A stretch of 64,000 bases of DNA from Neisseria yangbaofengii (GCF_014898075.1 NZ_CP062976.1:1054001-1118000); one strand, 5' to 3'. Numbered from the stretch's first letter, positions 35,905 through 45,647 are shown. Made by a program: numbers and translations. The notes: generated by a model not told the origin, from the letters alone.

Positions 35905-35964
35905 AGGCCGTCTGAAAAATGAAAGTTTGCCGCAACCGCAAAAGTTTGATTTTCAGACGGCCTT
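35905..35964 (+). terminator. DUS pair after purC
   Basis: Two facing DUS copies about 36 bp apart. The loop is long, so it is a weaker terminator than most others here. Confidence 0.45.
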
Positions 35965-36160
35965 GCTGTATGAACCAGTGCATTCCCAATCACACAAACC
36001 GATTATTTTATGGCATAATTCCGCTCGTTTGGGCGGCGATGCCGTCTGAAAAATAATTTGATTAACTTTATTGCCGCTGTCTGTCTGAAACCCTAATCAT
36101 GCGTATTGCCTCGCAGTATCCATGATTAGTGTTTTAGCGGCAGCGGCGGAGAAAGCAAAT

Positions 36161-38266
36161 ATGTTTGAAAAACACATTAAAACCTTCCAATACGGCGATC
36201 AAACCGTAACCTTGGAAACCGGCGAAATTGCCCGTCAGGCGGCGGCAGCCGTTAAAGTATCCATGGGCGATACCGTGGTGCTGGTTGCCGTAACCACCAA
36301 CAAAGAAGTGAAAGAAGGCCAAGACTTTTTCCCGCTGACTGTGGACTATCTGGAACGCACCTACGCTGCGGGCAAAATCCCCGGCGGTTTCTTCAAGCGT
36401 GAAGGCAAACAGAGCGAAAAAGAAATCCTCACCAGCCGCCTGATTGACCGTCCGATTCGTCCGCTGTTCCCCGAAGGTTTTTACCACGACATTCAAATCG
36501 TTGCCATGGTGGTATCGGTTGATCCTGAAATCGATTCCGATATTCCCGCCATGCTGGGTGCTTCGGCAGCATTGGTGTTGAGCGGTGTACCGTTTGCCGG
36601 CCCGATTGGTGCTGCCCGTGTCGGTTATGTCAACGACCAATATGTGTTGAACCCGACCAAAGCCCAACTGGCCAAATCCCGTTTGGACTTGGTGGTGGCG
36701 GGTACCGAAAAAGCCGTGTTGATGGTGGAATCCGAAGCCGACATTCTGTCTGAAGAAATCATGCTCGGCGCTGTGGTGTACGGTCACGACCAAATGCAGG
36801 CCGCCATTCGGGCGATTAACGAATTTGCCGATGCGGTCAATCCTGAAGTGTGGGACTGGAAAGTACCGGAAACCAATGAAGAACTGGTTGCCAAAGTTCG
36901 TGAAATCGCCGGTGAAACCATTAAAGAAGCCTTTAAAATCCGTTCCAAACAAGCCCGTTCCGCCAAATTGGACGAAGCATGGGCTGCTGTAAAAGAAGCC
37001 TTGATTACCGAAGAAACCGACACTTTGGCGGCCAATGAAATCAAAGGCATTTTCAAACATTTGGAAGCCGATGTGGTTCGCGGCCAGATTTTGGACGGCC
37101 AACCCCGTATCGACGGCCGCGACACCCGCACCGTACGCCCGTTGAACATCCAAACCGGCGTATTGCCTCGTACCCACGGCTCGGCATTGTTTACCCGTGG
37201 AGAAACCCAAGCCTTGGCGGTAGCTACCTTGGGCACGTCCCGTGACGAACAAATCATCGATGCCTTAAGCGGCGAATATACCGACCGCTTTATGCTGCAT
37301 TACAACTTCCCGCCGTATTCTACCGGCGAAGTCGGCCGCATGGGTGCACCGAAACGCCGTGAAATCGGTCATGGTCGTTTGGCAAAACGTGCTTTGCTGG
37401 CGGTATTGCCTGCGCCGGAAGATTTCAGCTACACCATGCGTGTGGTATCCGAAATCACCGAATCCAACGGTTCGTCTTCCATGGCTTCCGTTTGCGGCGG
37501 CTGTTTGAGCCTGCTGTCTGCCGGTGTGCCGTTGAAAGCCCACGTTGCCGGTATCGCCATGGGTCTGATTTTGGACAACAACAAATTCGCCGTGCTGACC
37601 GATATTCTGGGTGACGAAGACCACTTGGGCGATATGGACTTTAAAGTAGCGGGTACTACCGAAGGCGTAACCGCCCTGCAAATGGACATCAAAATCCAAG
37701 GCATTACCAAAGAAATCATGCAGATTGCGCTGGCTCAGGCCAAAGAAGCCCGCCTGCACATTCTGGCGCAGATGAAAGAAGCCGTTGCCGGTCCGCAAGA
37801 ACTGTCGGCACACGCCCCACGTCTGTTCACCATGAAAATCAACCAAGACAAAATCCGTGATGTTATCGGCAAAGGCGGCGAAACCATTCGCTCGATTACC
37901 GCCGAAACCGGCACGGAAATCAACATCGCCGAAGACGGCACCATCACCATTGCGGCGACCACGCAAGAAGCCGGTGATGCCGCCAAAGCCCGTATCGAGC
38001 AGATTACCGCAGAAGTGGAAGTCGGCAAAGTGTACAGCGGCACGGTGGTGAAAATTCTGGACAACAATGTCGGAGCCATCGTATCCGTGATGCCGGGCAA
38101 AGACGGCTTGGTACACATCAGCCAAATCGCCCACGAGCGTGTGAAAAACGTCAGCGATTACCTGCAAGTCGGCCAAACCGTTGATGTGAAAGCGTTGGAA
38201 GTGGACGACCGAGGCCGTGTCCGCCTGTCTATGAAAGCATTGTTGGAAGCGCCTGCCGCTGAATAA
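36161..38266 (+). CDS. polynucleotide phosphorylase
   Basis: A 701-residue PNPase that degrades RNA by phosphorolysis. It has two RNase PH domains (about residues 1-215 and 300-540; [43 protein letters not shown]), a KH domain ([18 protein letters not shown]) and an S1 domain ([34 protein letters not shown], near the C-terminus). The start [16 protein letters not shown] is preferred to the ATG at 36122 because GGAG lies upstream of it and it matches the family. rpsO, its usual partner, is not beside it. Confidence 0.96.
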   Translation: MFEKHIKTFQYGDQTVTLETGEIARQAAAAVKVSMGDTVVLVAVTTNKEVKEGQDFFPLTVDYLERTYAAGKIPGGFFKREGKQSEKEILTSRLIDRPIRPLFPEGFYHDIQIVAMVVSVDPEIDSDIPAMLGASAALVLSGVPFAGPIGAARVGYVNDQYVLNPTKAQLAKSRLDLVVAGTEKAVLMVESEADILSEEIMLGAVVYGHDQMQAAIRAINEFADAVNPEVWDWKVPETNEELVAKVREIAGETIKEAFKIRSKQARSAKLDEAWAAVKEALITEETDTLAANEIKGIFKHLEADVVRGQILDGQPRIDGRDTRTVRPLNIQTGVLPRTHGSALFTRGETQALAVATLGTSRDEQIIDALSGEYTDRFMLHYNFPPYSTGEVGRMGAPKRREIGHGRLAKRALLAVLPAPEDFSYTMRVVSEITESNGSSSMASVCGGCLSLLSAGVPLKAHVAGIAMGLILDNNKFAVLTDILGDEDHLGDMDFKVAGTTEGVTALQMDIKIQGITKEIMQIALAQAKEARLHILAQMKEAVAGPQELSAHAPRLFTMKINQDKIRDVIGKGGETIRSITAETGTEINIAEDGTITIAATTQEAGDAAKARIEQITAEVEVGKVYSGTVVKILDNNVGAIVSVMPGKDGLVHISQIAHERVKNVSDYLQVGQTVDVKALEVDDRGRVRLSMKALLEAPAAE

Positions 38267-38280
38267 CCGCCATTAGTGCA

Positions 38281-38320
38281 AACGGCTTGATTCTTGTTAA
38301 CATGAATCAAGCCGTTTTTT
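38281..38320 (+). terminator. pnp terminator
   Basis: Stem AACGGCTTGATTC with GAATCAAGCCGTT, 10-nt loop, six T. Independent of uptake sequences. Confidence 0.9.
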
Positions 38321-38408
38321 ATGACGGATATTTTCAGACGGCATAAAATGGGATTGCCGTTTCAAAAGGCCGTCTGAAAGCATATTTCCCACATGGAAAG
38401 AAAGGAAA

Positions 38409-38919
38409 ATGATGAGAACCTTATTATAGTGAATCCACTTTAAAATAGTACGGCGTTGGCTCGCCTGGCCGTATATCTATACTGTCTTCGGCTCGCCACC
38501 TTGTCCTATTTTTAAAGTGAATCCACTATAAAACCATTACCGCCGCAGCCGTATCGGTGCTGAGAGTGTGTGTGTCGTTTCCGACTCGACCACAACGCAT
38601 TACACCAATGATCCGAATGTAATCATTATCACCGACAATAACCGGGACGGTCTCAAGCAGCCGCCGTAAACTGCATTACAGGAAAAAATCCGCGGTTTGA
38701 ATAATCAGATGGTGGTGAACGATATTTGCAAGGTTGGAGCCGATCGCCGAACGGTGGTGAATGATCGCGAATATGTGGCTTTGAATTTCCATGATGCCAA
38801 CGGCCGTATTTTCCACGCGTGTGCGTCGGCTTCGCAAATCACTGAGGCGCAAATCCAGCAATTCAAAAAGGTTAAAGGCACAACCTTTATTGTCGTCATT
38901 CCGGTATCTGACCGCTAAA
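38409..38919 (+). pseudogene. lipoprotein gene broken by a Correia element
   Basis: A start (AAGGAAAATGATGAGAACC) is cut after five codons by the Correia element at 38425-38530, which brings an immediate stop. Beyond it the frame resumes as a signal-peptide-like KTITAAAVSVL, shifts at a (GT)5 tract (38566-38575), continues as VVSDSTTTHYTNDPNVIIITDNN, meets TAA at 38667-38669, and then runs intact to 38919 (IRGLNNQMVVNDICKVGADRR ... FIVVIPVSDR). Originally probably a small surface lipoprotein of about 130 residues. I do not recognise the family. The last 74 codons could be translated from an internal start but would lack any export signal. Confidence 0.75.
38425..38530. repeat. Correia repeat enclosed element (short form)
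   Basis: 106 bp bounded by TATAGTGAATCCACTTTAAA and its complement TTTAAAGTGAATCCACTATA, with the typical core (TAGTACGGCGTTGGCTCGCC ... TGTCTTCGGCTCGCCACCTT). The length fits the short class of these neisserial elements, which lacks the internal IHF-site segment. Inserted just behind the start codon of the lipoprotein gene, with TA on both sides. Confidence 0.9.
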
Positions 38920-38975
38920 ATGTTCATATGTTCCAACGCATTAGTGATATGCGTATTTAAATTACAGAGTAGCAA

Positions 38976-39008
38976 AGGCCGTCTGAAAACTTAAGGTTCA
39001 GACGGCCT
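38976..39008. terminator. DUS terminator of the hydrolase gene
   Basis: Perfect 12-bp DUS arms with a 9-nt loop between the pseudogene and the minus-strand hydrolase. Confidence 0.65.
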
Positions 39009-39021
39009 GTTCAATTAGTGC

Positions 39022-39879
39022 TTAAAATTTCAATACTTGGCCATTGTCCGGCACATGCACGCGTGAGCCTAAGCGGTTGGCTTTCACATATTTGCGCATA
39101 TCATCGCTGCTGATAGTGCCATGGTTTACCGCATCCATATGCACGGTGATGATGTCTGCATTCGGTGCCGCGCGGTAGGCTTTGCCTACATCTTCAGTAC
39201 CCATGATGATGCCTTCTTTAAATTGCGGCATACGCGCAAATCCGGTGTTCATCACGATGATTTCAGGCTTGTACTGTGCCAAAGCGTGGTCAACATGGTA
39301 GTTCCATAAGGTATCACCCGCGACATACAAGGTTTTCTCGCCTTGGGTTTGGAACACGACACCCATCGCATCGCCCAGCATTTCAGCCAATTGCGGATTG
39401 GCATACATTTCATCGCTACCGTGTTGGCCGCCGGTTTTGCTCAAACGCACGTTTTTAAATTCGGTGTTTTGACCGACCACACGCACGTCTTTAAAGCCTT
39501 GCGCACGGATAATTTTGGCATCGCCGGCGTTTTGTACGAAAACCGGCAAATCTTTCGGCAGCACTTTTTGCGCCGCTTCGTCCCAATGGTCGTCATGGGT
39601 GTGGGTCACGACAATCGCGTCCACGCCTTTGATGATATCGGCAACAGGTTGCGCTAATTCAGTCAGCGGATGGCGCAATCGGCTATTTACTGTGCCTGCA
39701 AAACCGGCATATGCACCTTTAGGCGCAAGATACGGATCAACCAAAAAAGTGGTGCCGCCGTAATTGATTTTGGCGGTGGCGTTTCGGATATGCTGATAGC
39801 TTACTTCGGCCATGGCAGGCGCGGCGGCCAGCAGGGTGGAAGCGGCCGATACGGCGGCAAACAGGATATTCGATTTCAT
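39022..39879 (-). CDS. exported metallo-beta-lactamase-fold hydrolase
   Basis: A 285-residue protein with a signal peptide (residues 1-24, cut after APAMA) and an MBL fold of the UlaG/RomA-like type: VDAIVVTHTHDDHWDEA supplies the metal ligands (HxHxDH form), with further ligands in ADTLW-like VAGDTLWNYHVD and HMDAVNHG. Members hydrolyse lactones, phosphodiesters or N-acylethanolamine lipids; the substrate here is unknown. The start is fixed by AAGGA before the ATG. Divergent from a GlxA-type regulator 117 bp away, which probably controls it. Confidence 0.85.
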   Translation of the reverse strand: MKSNILFAAVSAASTLLAAAPAMAEVSYQHIRNATAKINYGGTTFLVDPYLAPKGAYAGFAGTVNSRLRHPLTELAQPVADIIKGVDAIVVTHTHDDHWDEAAQKVLPKDLPVFVQNAGDAKIIRAQGFKDVRVVGQNTEFKNVRLSKTGGQHGSDEMYANPQLAEMLGDAMGVVFQTQGEKTLYVAGDTLWNYHVDHALAQYKPEIIVMNTGFARMPQFKEGIIMGTEDVGKAYRAAPNADIITVHMDAVNHGTISSDDMRKYVKANRLGSRVHVPDNGQVLKF

Positions 39880-39996
39880 GATTTTTCCTTCGTTCAGATG
39901 ATTGAATCCATTGTACGCAGCATAAGGCCGTCTGAAAATTGACATTCAGTTCAAAAAACATAACAATCGGGTCAATTCCAACCAAAGAATCTCATC

Positions 39997-40938
39997 ATGC
40001 TGACCATCGCCTTGCTGCTTTATCCCGAAGTCAACCCGTTTCATTTTTCCGTGCCGTATATGGCGTTTCAAGATGGGGTAGAAAACGGTTTGTTTGACGT
40101 GAAAATCGTCACGCCCACCGGCAAGCCGTTGCGCAATCAGATTATGCAGCCGCCTATCGATGGCGGTTTGGACTTGATGGCGCAATGCGATATTTTGATA
40201 GTACCGGGCTGGAAAGACGAAAAAACGCAGCCTGCACCCGAATTAATCAGTGTGCTTCAGACGGCATATCGGCGCGGCGCATATATTGTCGGCCTGTGTT
40301 ACGGTGCGTATGCCTTGGCTTACGCCGGTTTGCTTGACGGCAAAAAAGCGGCCACGCATTGGAAGGGTGAGGCTGATTTCAGCCGCCGCTTCCCTGAAGT
40401 GAAATTGGACGTGAACTCGATTTATGTAGAAGACGGCAACATCATCACCTCTGCCGGAACCGCCGCCGCATTGGATTGCTGTTTACACATTATCCGTAAG
40501 TTTTACGGTGCGAAAGCGGCCAACAAAACCGCGCGTTTGCTGGTGGTGCCGCCGCATCGCGAGGGTGGACAGGCGCAGTTTATCGAGCGGCCATTGGCAC
40601 AATCCACCAAAGACACGCAAATCAATGCGCTGCTGGATTATTTGCGCGACCATCTGCATGAGCCGCAAAATATTGATGAAGCCGCCCGACGCGTTTCCAT
40701 GAGCCGAAGCACTTTCACCCGCCATTTCAAAAAAGCCACCGGCATGACATTTCTCGAATGGTTGCACAAAGAGCGCCTGCAGCGCAGCTTGGATTTATTG
40801 GAAAATTCTGGTTTTAGCGTTGGGCAGATTGCAGAGAAAACCGGTTTTCAGAATGAGGTGTCGTTTAGGCAGCAGTTTTTCAAATATTATCAAGTGAATC
40901 CGCATGTTTGGCGGAAAATGTTTCGCAATGCGGAATAG
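39997..40938 (+). CDS. GlxA-family AraC-type regulator
   Basis: A 313-residue protein with an N-terminal DJ-1/PfpI domain (about residues 1-180; DILIVPGW, GLCYGAYALAYAGLLDGKKAATHW with the nucleophile-elbow Cys) fused to an AraC double helix-turn-helix (about 215-310; IDEAARRVSMSRSTFTRHFKKATG, GQIAEKTGFQNEVSFRQQFFK). The DJ-1 part is thought to sense small molecules or act as a dimer module. The divergent neighbour, an exported hydrolase, is the likely target. Confidence 0.9.
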   Translation: MLTIALLLYPEVNPFHFSVPYMAFQDGVENGLFDVKIVTPTGKPLRNQIMQPPIDGGLDLMAQCDILIVPGWKDEKTQPAPELISVLQTAYRRGAYIVGLCYGAYALAYAGLLDGKKAATHWKGEADFSRRFPEVKLDVNSIYVEDGNIITSAGTAAALDCCLHIIRKFYGAKAANKTARLLVVPPHREGGQAQFIERPLAQSTKDTQINALLDYLRDHLHEPQNIDEAARRVSMSRSTFTRHFKKATGMTFLEWLHKERLQRSLDLLENSGFSVGQIAEKTGFQNEVSFRQQFFKYYQVNPHVWRKMFRNAE

Positions 40939-40947
40939 AATTGAAAC

Positions 40948-40982
40948 AGGCCGTCTGAAAATCATTAGTTTTCAGACGGCCT
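40948..40982. terminator. convergent DUS terminator
   Basis: 14-bp arms (AGGCCGTCTGAAAA/TTTTCAGACGGCCT) between two convergent genes. Confidence 0.7.
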
Positions 40983-40998
40983 GTTACTTCATGTCGGT

Positions 40999-41637
40999 TT
41001 AACCCAAAATCATCGGTGCAAAGCGGCTGATGGTGTCGCGCAATACAATCAGTTTGCCGTGGAAAAAGTGAGTAGATCCGGCAATGGCAATCACCGGAAT
41101 ATCTTGCGGCTCCGCCCATGCCAAGGCTTTTTCGATTTCGACTACTTCATCTTCCGCACCATGAATGATTAAGGTCTTGTTCGGATCCGGTGCTGCTTCA
41201 GGTTCGGGGCGGTCGGTGTAGTGGCGTAAGGCGGCACCCATCAGCAACAGCATATCCGGTTCGCGCTCTTGCGCGGCGAAGTTGGCGACGTAACCGCCGA
41301 ACGAGAAACCGGCTAACACGAATTTTCCCAATTCGGGATGTTGCGCGTGGGCGTAGTCGATAACGCAGATGCAATCATCGGTTTCGCCTTGACCGTAATC
41401 GTGTTCGCCATCACTGTTGCCCACGCCGCGCAGGTTGGGCAGGTAGCAGTGAAAACCAAGCTGGGTCAGGGCTTTGGCGGCGGTTTGAATCACTTTATTG
41501 GTGTTGGTGCCGCCTTGCAGCGGGTTGGGGTGGTTGACTACCGCCACGCCGCGTGCTGTGCCTTGGGCGGGCAGGTAAATGGTTTCGAGTGCACCGGCCG
41601 GGCCTTGGATGGCGATAACTTCGGGTTTCAACATCAT
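40999..41637 (-). CDS. alpha/beta hydrolase
   Basis: A 212-residue serine hydrolase of the small YpfH/dienelactone-hydrolase-like group annotated in Neisseria simply as alpha/beta hydrolase. The nucleophile is Ser112 in GFSFGG; the acid is in HGAEDEVV and the histidine in GSTHFFHG. An oxyanion segment NHPNPLQGG sits near residues 35-43. Substrate unknown. Two consecutive ATG codons could start it. Confidence 0.87.
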   Translation of the reverse strand: MMLKPEVIAIQGPAGALETIYLPAQGTARGVAVVNHPNPLQGGTNTNKVIQTAAKALTQLGFHCYLPNLRGVGNSDGEHDYGQGETDDCICVIDYAHAQHPELGKFVLAGFSFGGYVANFAAQEREPDMLLLMGAALRHYTDRPEPEAAPDPNKTLIIHGAEDEVVEIEKALAWAEPQDIPVIAIAGSTHFFHGKLIVLRDTISRFAPMILG

Positions 41638-41659
41638 GATTTCCTTTTGATGGATGGTG

Positions 41660-41688
41660 AGGCCGTCTGAAAATATTCAGACGGCCTT
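41660..41688. terminator. DUS pair between two minus-strand genes
   Basis: Facing DUS arms with a very short loop (AAATATT) between the SpeE-like gene's end and the hydrolase's start. Confidence 0.6.
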
Positions 41689-41692
41689 CCCG

Positions 41693-42484
41693 TTATAAAT
41701 AAAAATGTTTGCCGTTATTCTGATTATGGGCTTTTAAGTCAGCCAGCATACGTTTGAAATTCAAGCCGTATAAGTTGCTGAGTTTGTCGGCGCGTTTTTT
41801 CAGGTTGTCGAGATTTTGCTCTTTCGGGCTGCTTTGAAATGCCATTACCGCCATGTTGCCGTGACTTTCGGCCGGCAATTCCAACACGCGCCCGTCAAAC
41901 ACTTTCAGCAAACGCTCGACAAAACGCTGATAACGCTTGTCGCCGCTCCACCAGTTGGTCACAAACACGCCTTCGGGCGACAGCGCTTGACGGCAGTTTT
42001 CAAAAAACGGTTCGCACACCAAATCATCGATAATCTGTTCACCGTCGAAACCGTCGACCAAAATCACGTCGGTATTATGGCGAAACACCTTAATATATTC
42101 TGCACCATCGGCTTCCACGATTTCAAACTTTTCCCCCTCAAACGGCAATTCAAACAAACTGCGTGCCACGGCAATCACTTGCGGATTAATGTCGACGGCA
42201 GTTTGCTTGGTGTCGGGCAGATAGGTGTCAATCCAGCGGGCAAACGAGCCGCCGCCCAAGCCGATTTGGGTGATGTGGCGCGGTGTGTTTTCGGCAAACA
42301 GAAGCCAGCCCATCATGACGCGGCTGTACGACAAAACCAACTCGGCAGGGTGATCCAGATTCATCGAGCTTTGGATTGTCGGGCTGCCCAAATGCAGCGA
42401 GCGGATATTACCTTCTTCAGAAATGCCGACTTCGGGCAAATGCGCTTGCGGCGCGCGCAAGCGGCGGTAGGGATGTTGTGCCAT
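41693..42484 (-). CDS. SpeE-like aminopropyltransferase family protein
   Basis: A 263-residue Rossmann-fold protein of the spermidine synthase family. The decarboxy-SAM-binding region is ITQIGLGGGSFARW and TAVDINPQVIAVAR; the aspartate-bearing DVILVDGFDGEQI is the catalytic loop. It is shorter than most spermidine synthases and closely resembles the meningococcal protein of this size. True aminopropyltransferase activity is unproven. The start at 42484 (MAQHPYRRLR) is favoured by similarity; the frame extends 34 codons upstream through a DUS. Confidence 0.85.
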   Translation of the reverse strand: MAQHPYRRLRAPQAHLPEVGISEEGNIRSLHLGSPTIQSSMNLDHPAELVLSYSRVMMGWLLFAENTPRHITQIGLGGGSFARWIDTYLPDTKQTAVDINPQVIAVARSLFELPFEGEKFEIVEADGAEYIKVFRHNTDVILVDGFDGEQIIDDLVCEPFFENCRQALSPEGVFVTNWWSGDKRYQRFVERLLKVFDGRVLELPAESHGNMAVMAFQSSPKEQNLDNLKKRADKLSNLYGLNFKRMLADLKAHNQNNGKHFYL

Positions 42485-42671
42485 GGGAAATCGTGAAATA
42501 TTGGGAAAGTCCGCTATTTTAACAGATTTTGCGGCCTTTTTCAGACGGCATGTTGCAGAATGATTGGCCTTATGGATTTCCATCATGTCATTTGCGTGAA
42601 ATGTAGGAAAGTATATTCAATTTAAAATCAAAGATTTTGTGTGCCGGTAGATTTTTTTCGCAGCAAAGACC

Positions 42672-42700
42672 TTGTCAATGGCGAGGCTTAAAGGCATAAT
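42672..42700 (+). promoter_or_regulatory. promoter of the tRNA-Thr pair
   Basis: TTGTCA, 17-bp spacer, CATAAT, ending 14 bp before the first tRNA. Good sigma-70 spacing and position. Confidence 0.65.
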
Positions 42701-42713
42701 GCTGTCTTTCTTA

Positions 42714-42789
42714 GCCGGTATAGCTCAGTTGGTAGAGCACCTGACTTGTAATCAGGGGGTCCCGAGTTCGACTCTTGGTGCCGGCACCA
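42714..42789 (+). tRNA. tRNA-Thr (UGU), copy 1
   Basis: 76 nt with encoded CCA. The acceptor GCCGGTA pairs with TGCCGGC (one G-U), the anticodon arm is CCTGA-CTTGTAA-TCAGG with anticodon TGT, and the T loop GAGTTCGACTC is normal. Reads ACA and, by wobble, other ACN codons. Confidence 0.97.
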
Positions 42790-42824
42790 GTTTAAAACTG
42801 TATCGCTTTTATGCAGCCAGTTAA

Positions 42825-42900
42825 GCCGGTATAGCTCAGTTGGTAGAGCACCTGACTTGTAATCAGGGGGTCCCGAGTTCGACTCTTGGTGCCGGCACCA
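42825..42900 (+). tRNA. tRNA-Thr (UGU), copy 2
   Basis: Identical in all 76 positions to the copy 35 bp upstream, CCA included. The spacer has no promoter, so both come from one transcript. Confidence 0.97.
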
Positions 42901-42906
42901 AAATAA

Positions 42907-42944
42907 AACAGCTTAATCATGAATGTGGTTAAGCTGTTTTTTAT
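42907..42944 (+). terminator. tRNA operon terminator
   Basis: AACAGCTTAA pairs with TTAAGCTGTT around a 12-nt loop, followed by TTTTATTT. Confidence 0.88.
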
Positions 42945-43039
42945 TTCCCGGCGCATACCATATTTAATACGAAAGCCTTATAATGGCCTCGTTTTAATCT
43001 ACATAAGGCCGTCTGAACAAGGCGGGAAAGCCAAACGAC

Positions 43040-43831
43040 ATGATTACTGTGAACACATTGCAAAAAATGAAAGCCGAAGGCAGTAAAATCGCCATGCTTA
43101 CCGCTTACGAAGCAAGTTTTGCCGCGTTGATGGACGAAGCGGGTGTAGATGTTTTGTTGGTGGGTGATTCCTTGGGCATGACTGTGCAGGGGCGTACATC
43201 CACGCTGCCGGTAAGTTTGCACGATATGTGTTACCACACCGAAGCCGTGGCGCGCGGTACGAAAAATGCCATGATTGTGAGTGATTTGCCTTTTGGTGCG
43301 TATCAGCAAAGCAAAGAGCAAGCCTTTGCTGCTGCGGCGGAATTGATGGCCGCCGGTGCGCACATGGTAAAACTGGAAGGCGGCGTATGGATGGCGGAAA
43401 CCACTGAATTTCTGCAAATGCGCGGTATTCCCGTGTGTGCGCATATCGGTTTGACACCGCAATCGGTGTTTGCATTCGGCGGCTATAAAGTCCAAGGGCG
43501 CGGCGATAAGGCGCGGGCTTTGTTGAACGATGCCAAAGCACATGATGAAGCAGGTGCGGCAATTGTGCTGATGGAATGCGTGCCGGCGCAATTGGCCAAA
43601 CAAGTGACCGAAGGCGTGGCTTGCCCAACCATCGGGATTGGCGCAGGCGTGGATTGCGACGGTCAGGTTTTGGTGATGCACGATATGCTGGGCGTGTTTC
43701 CGGGAAAAACGGCCAAGTTTGTGAAGAACTTTATGCAGGGCAAAGACAGCGTGCAAGCGGCTGTAAAAGCCTATGTCGATGAAGTGAAAGCGCAAACCTT
43801 CCCCGCACCCGAACATACCTTTGCTGATTAA
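43040..43831 (+). CDS. ketopantoate hydroxymethyltransferase
   Basis: A 263-residue PanB that adds a hydroxymethyl group from methylene-tetrahydrofolate to 2-oxoisovalerate, the first committed step to pantothenate. Signatures are [53 protein letters not shown] and the C-terminal [24 protein letters not shown] precedes the start. panC follows after 154 bp. Confidence 0.97.
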   Translation: MITVNTLQKMKAEGSKIAMLTAYEASFAALMDEAGVDVLLVGDSLGMTVQGRTSTLPVSLHDMCYHTEAVARGTKNAMIVSDLPFGAYQQSKEQAFAAAAELMAAGAHMVKLEGGVWMAETTEFLQMRGIPVCAHIGLTPQSVFAFGGYKVQGRGDKARALLNDAKAHDEAGAAIVLMECVPAQLAKQVTEGVACPTIGIGAGVDCDGQVLVMHDMLGVFPGKTAKFVKNFMQGKDSVQAAVKAYVDEVKAQTFPAPEHTFAD

Positions 43832-43849
43832 TCAGTAAATAAAAAATAA

Positions 43850-43887
43850 ACATGCCGTCCGAAAACCTATTATTTCAGACGGTATGT
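43850..43887 (+). terminator. panB terminator (degenerate AT-DUS pair)
   Basis: ACATGCCGTCCGAAAA faces a TTTCAGACGGTATGT arm; both are AT-DUS forms with one change each, so the stem still pairs almost fully. Confidence 0.6.
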
Positions 43888-43985
43888 TCGTTTTTATCGT
43901 CTGGATTTGGTTATCGTCGGGGCTAAGCGTATAATTAGGCCGTTATTTTCAGACGGCCTTGCCGTCTCTAAGGATTATTCGAATT

Positions 43986-44825
43986 ATGCAAATCATTCAT
44001 ACCATTAAAGAATTGCGCGAATGGCGCAAACAGGCCGGCAAAGTGGCGTTTGTGCCGACCATGGGCAATCTGCACGAAGGTCATCTGGCTTTGGTGCGCG
44101 AAGCGAAAAAACGAGCCGATAATGTGGTGGTCAGTATTTTTGTGAACCGTCTTCAGTTTGGTCAGGGCGAAGATTTTGATAAATACCCGCGCACTTTGCA
44201 GCAAGATGCCGATAAATTGGCCAATGAAGGCGTGGCAGTGGTGTTCGCGCCGGATGAAAAAGAGCTGTATCCCAATGTCGAGCAGCGTTACAACGTCGAG
44301 CCTCCGCATCTGCAAAACGAATTATGCGGCAAATTCCGCCCCGGTCATTTCCGCGGTGTGGCAACGGTGGTGGGCAAATTATTTAATATTGTCGAAGCAG
44401 ATGTGGCTTGTTTCGGTAAGAAAGATTATCAGCAATGGGCGATTATTAAAGGTTTTGTCGAAGACTTAAACTTTAATATTGAAATTGTGCCGGTCAACAC
44501 AGGCCGTGCTGCCGACGGCTTGGCTTTATCGAGCCGCAATCAATATTTAAGCGAAACCGAGCGTACCGAAGCGCCGCGTTTATACCGTGAATTACAAGCC
44601 GCTGCGGCGCAATTGCAGGCCGGTAATGTTGCATATACGCAAATCGAGCAAACGGCAATAGAAAACTTAAATCAAGCCGGTTGGGCGGTGGATTATGTTG
44701 AAATCCGCCAAGCGGAAAGCCTGGAAGTAGCGCGTGTGGGTGACAAACATTTAGTGGTATTGGCAGCGGCCCGATTGGGCAGCACACGTTTGATTGATAA
44801 TTTAGAAGTTTCATTAGATTTGTAA
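43986..44825 (+). CDS. pantothenate synthetase
   Basis: A 279-residue PanC that joins pantoate and beta-alanine using ATP. The HxGH nucleotide motif is in [14 protein letters not shown], with FGKKDYQQ and the KMSKS-like [11 protein letters not shown] later on. Where most members have PxQF, this has [18 protein letters not shown]. The start at 43986 follows AAGGATT; earlier frame codons run out of a DUS. Together with panB it makes the pantothenate branch; panD is not seen. Confidence 0.96.
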   Translation: MQIIHTIKELREWRKQAGKVAFVPTMGNLHEGHLALVREAKKRADNVVVSIFVNRLQFGQGEDFDKYPRTLQQDADKLANEGVAVVFAPDEKELYPNVEQRYNVEPPHLQNELCGKFRPGHFRGVATVVGKLFNIVEADVACFGKKDYQQWAIIKGFVEDLNFNIEIVPVNTGRAADGLALSSRNQYLSETERTEAPRLYRELQAAAAQLQAGNVAYTQIEQTAIENLNQAGWAVDYVEIRQAESLEVARVGDKHLVVLAAARLGSTRLIDNLEVSLDL

Positions 44826-44845
44826 ATATATTTATAGTTATAATA

Positions 44846-44880
44846 AAGGCCGTTTGAATATGTTTAGGCGGTCTTTTTTA
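44846..44880 (+). terminator. panC terminator (decayed DUS pair)
   Basis: AAGGCCGTTTGAA faces TTTAGGCGGTCTT; both arms have drifted from DUS but still fold, with six T behind. Confidence 0.6.
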
Positions 44881-45001
44881 TGGCCAATGGAAACTTTTAT
44901 TTATTTTAGGTTATAATATTGGCATAAAAGCAGTTTTATTATCTCTGAGCATCATAAAAATAAGCGAAACGTACTCACGATAGAATAAAAAAGGAGACGC
45001 T

Positions 45002-45589
45002 ATGGGAATGCTGGCAACTTTATTGATTCTTGTCTTATTGGCCGGCGTGGTCATTATCTGCCAGCAGAAATTAACCGCCGGAAAACAAGACTATCAAGAA
45101 TCCTTCATGGCCTTAAAAATCGCCTTATCGTGCCGCCATCAGGCTGCCAAACATGTTTTGGACGCATCCCAACTTTATCTGCTCAATGCCGCCGATTTAA
45201 ACGAAAATCTAACCAAAGCCTGCCGGGAAGCCGAGCAGGTATTGTCACAAGCAGCACGATCGGTGTCGGACGAATCATTAAGCACACTAAGCAAAGCCGA
45301 GAATAAACTCACCACTTTACTGCGCCGTTTGCAAAATCATTTACGCGACGAATTGAAGCACCGCGAAGATGCCCGCTTGAGCAACCAACTTGAAATGCTG
45401 GAAGCGGCAGAAAGCGATGTCTTGCATTCGCGCCGTGCCTATAACCGTTCGGCAGAGCGTTACAATCACTTATTACGCAAATTGCCGATGTCGGTGTGTG
45501 CTTATGTGTTGGGACACAAAAACTGCGTCGGTTTGATCAAATTTGAAGACAACAATGCCGCGCAGATGAGCAAGCATTTAATGGTTTAA
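45002..45589 (+). CDS. second LemA-like protein
   Basis: A 195-residue protein with an N-terminal membrane span (about residues 3-20) and a long helical body. The C-terminal AYNRSAERYNHLLRKLPMSV matches the LemA pattern YN..V..YN..I..FP. Unlike the lipoprotein at 30523 it lacks a lipobox and is not followed by TPM genes. It has a good ribosome binding site (AAGGAGACGCT). Function unknown; assignment to LemA rests mainly on the C-terminal half. Confidence 0.7.
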   Translation: MGMLATLLILVLLAGVVIICQQKLTAGKQDYQESFMALKIALSCRHQAAKHVLDASQLYLLNAADLNENLTKACREAEQVLSQAARSVSDESLSTLSKAENKLTTLLRRLQNHLRDELKHREDARLSNQLEMLEAAESDVLHSRRAYNRSAERYNHLLRKLPMSVCAYVLGHKNCVGLIKFEDNNAAQMSKHLMV

Positions 45590-45603
45590 AAGTTTCTGTA
45601 CAG

Positions 45604-45647
45604 GGCCGTCTGAAACAAAATATCGGAATATTTTGTTTCAGACGGCC
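45604..45647. terminator. 20-bp perfect stem terminator
   Basis: GGCCGTCTGAAACAAAATAT pairs exactly with its complement around the loop CGGA, then TTTGTT. The DUS arms are extended by eight further pairs, the longest perfect stem noticed here. Confidence 0.85.

Noticed and set aside
38409-38424. Shared 16-base start AATGATGAGAACCTTA at the lipoprotein pseudogene and at 63541
   Set aside because: The similarity stops after five codons and the proteins are unrelated, so it is taken as chance.
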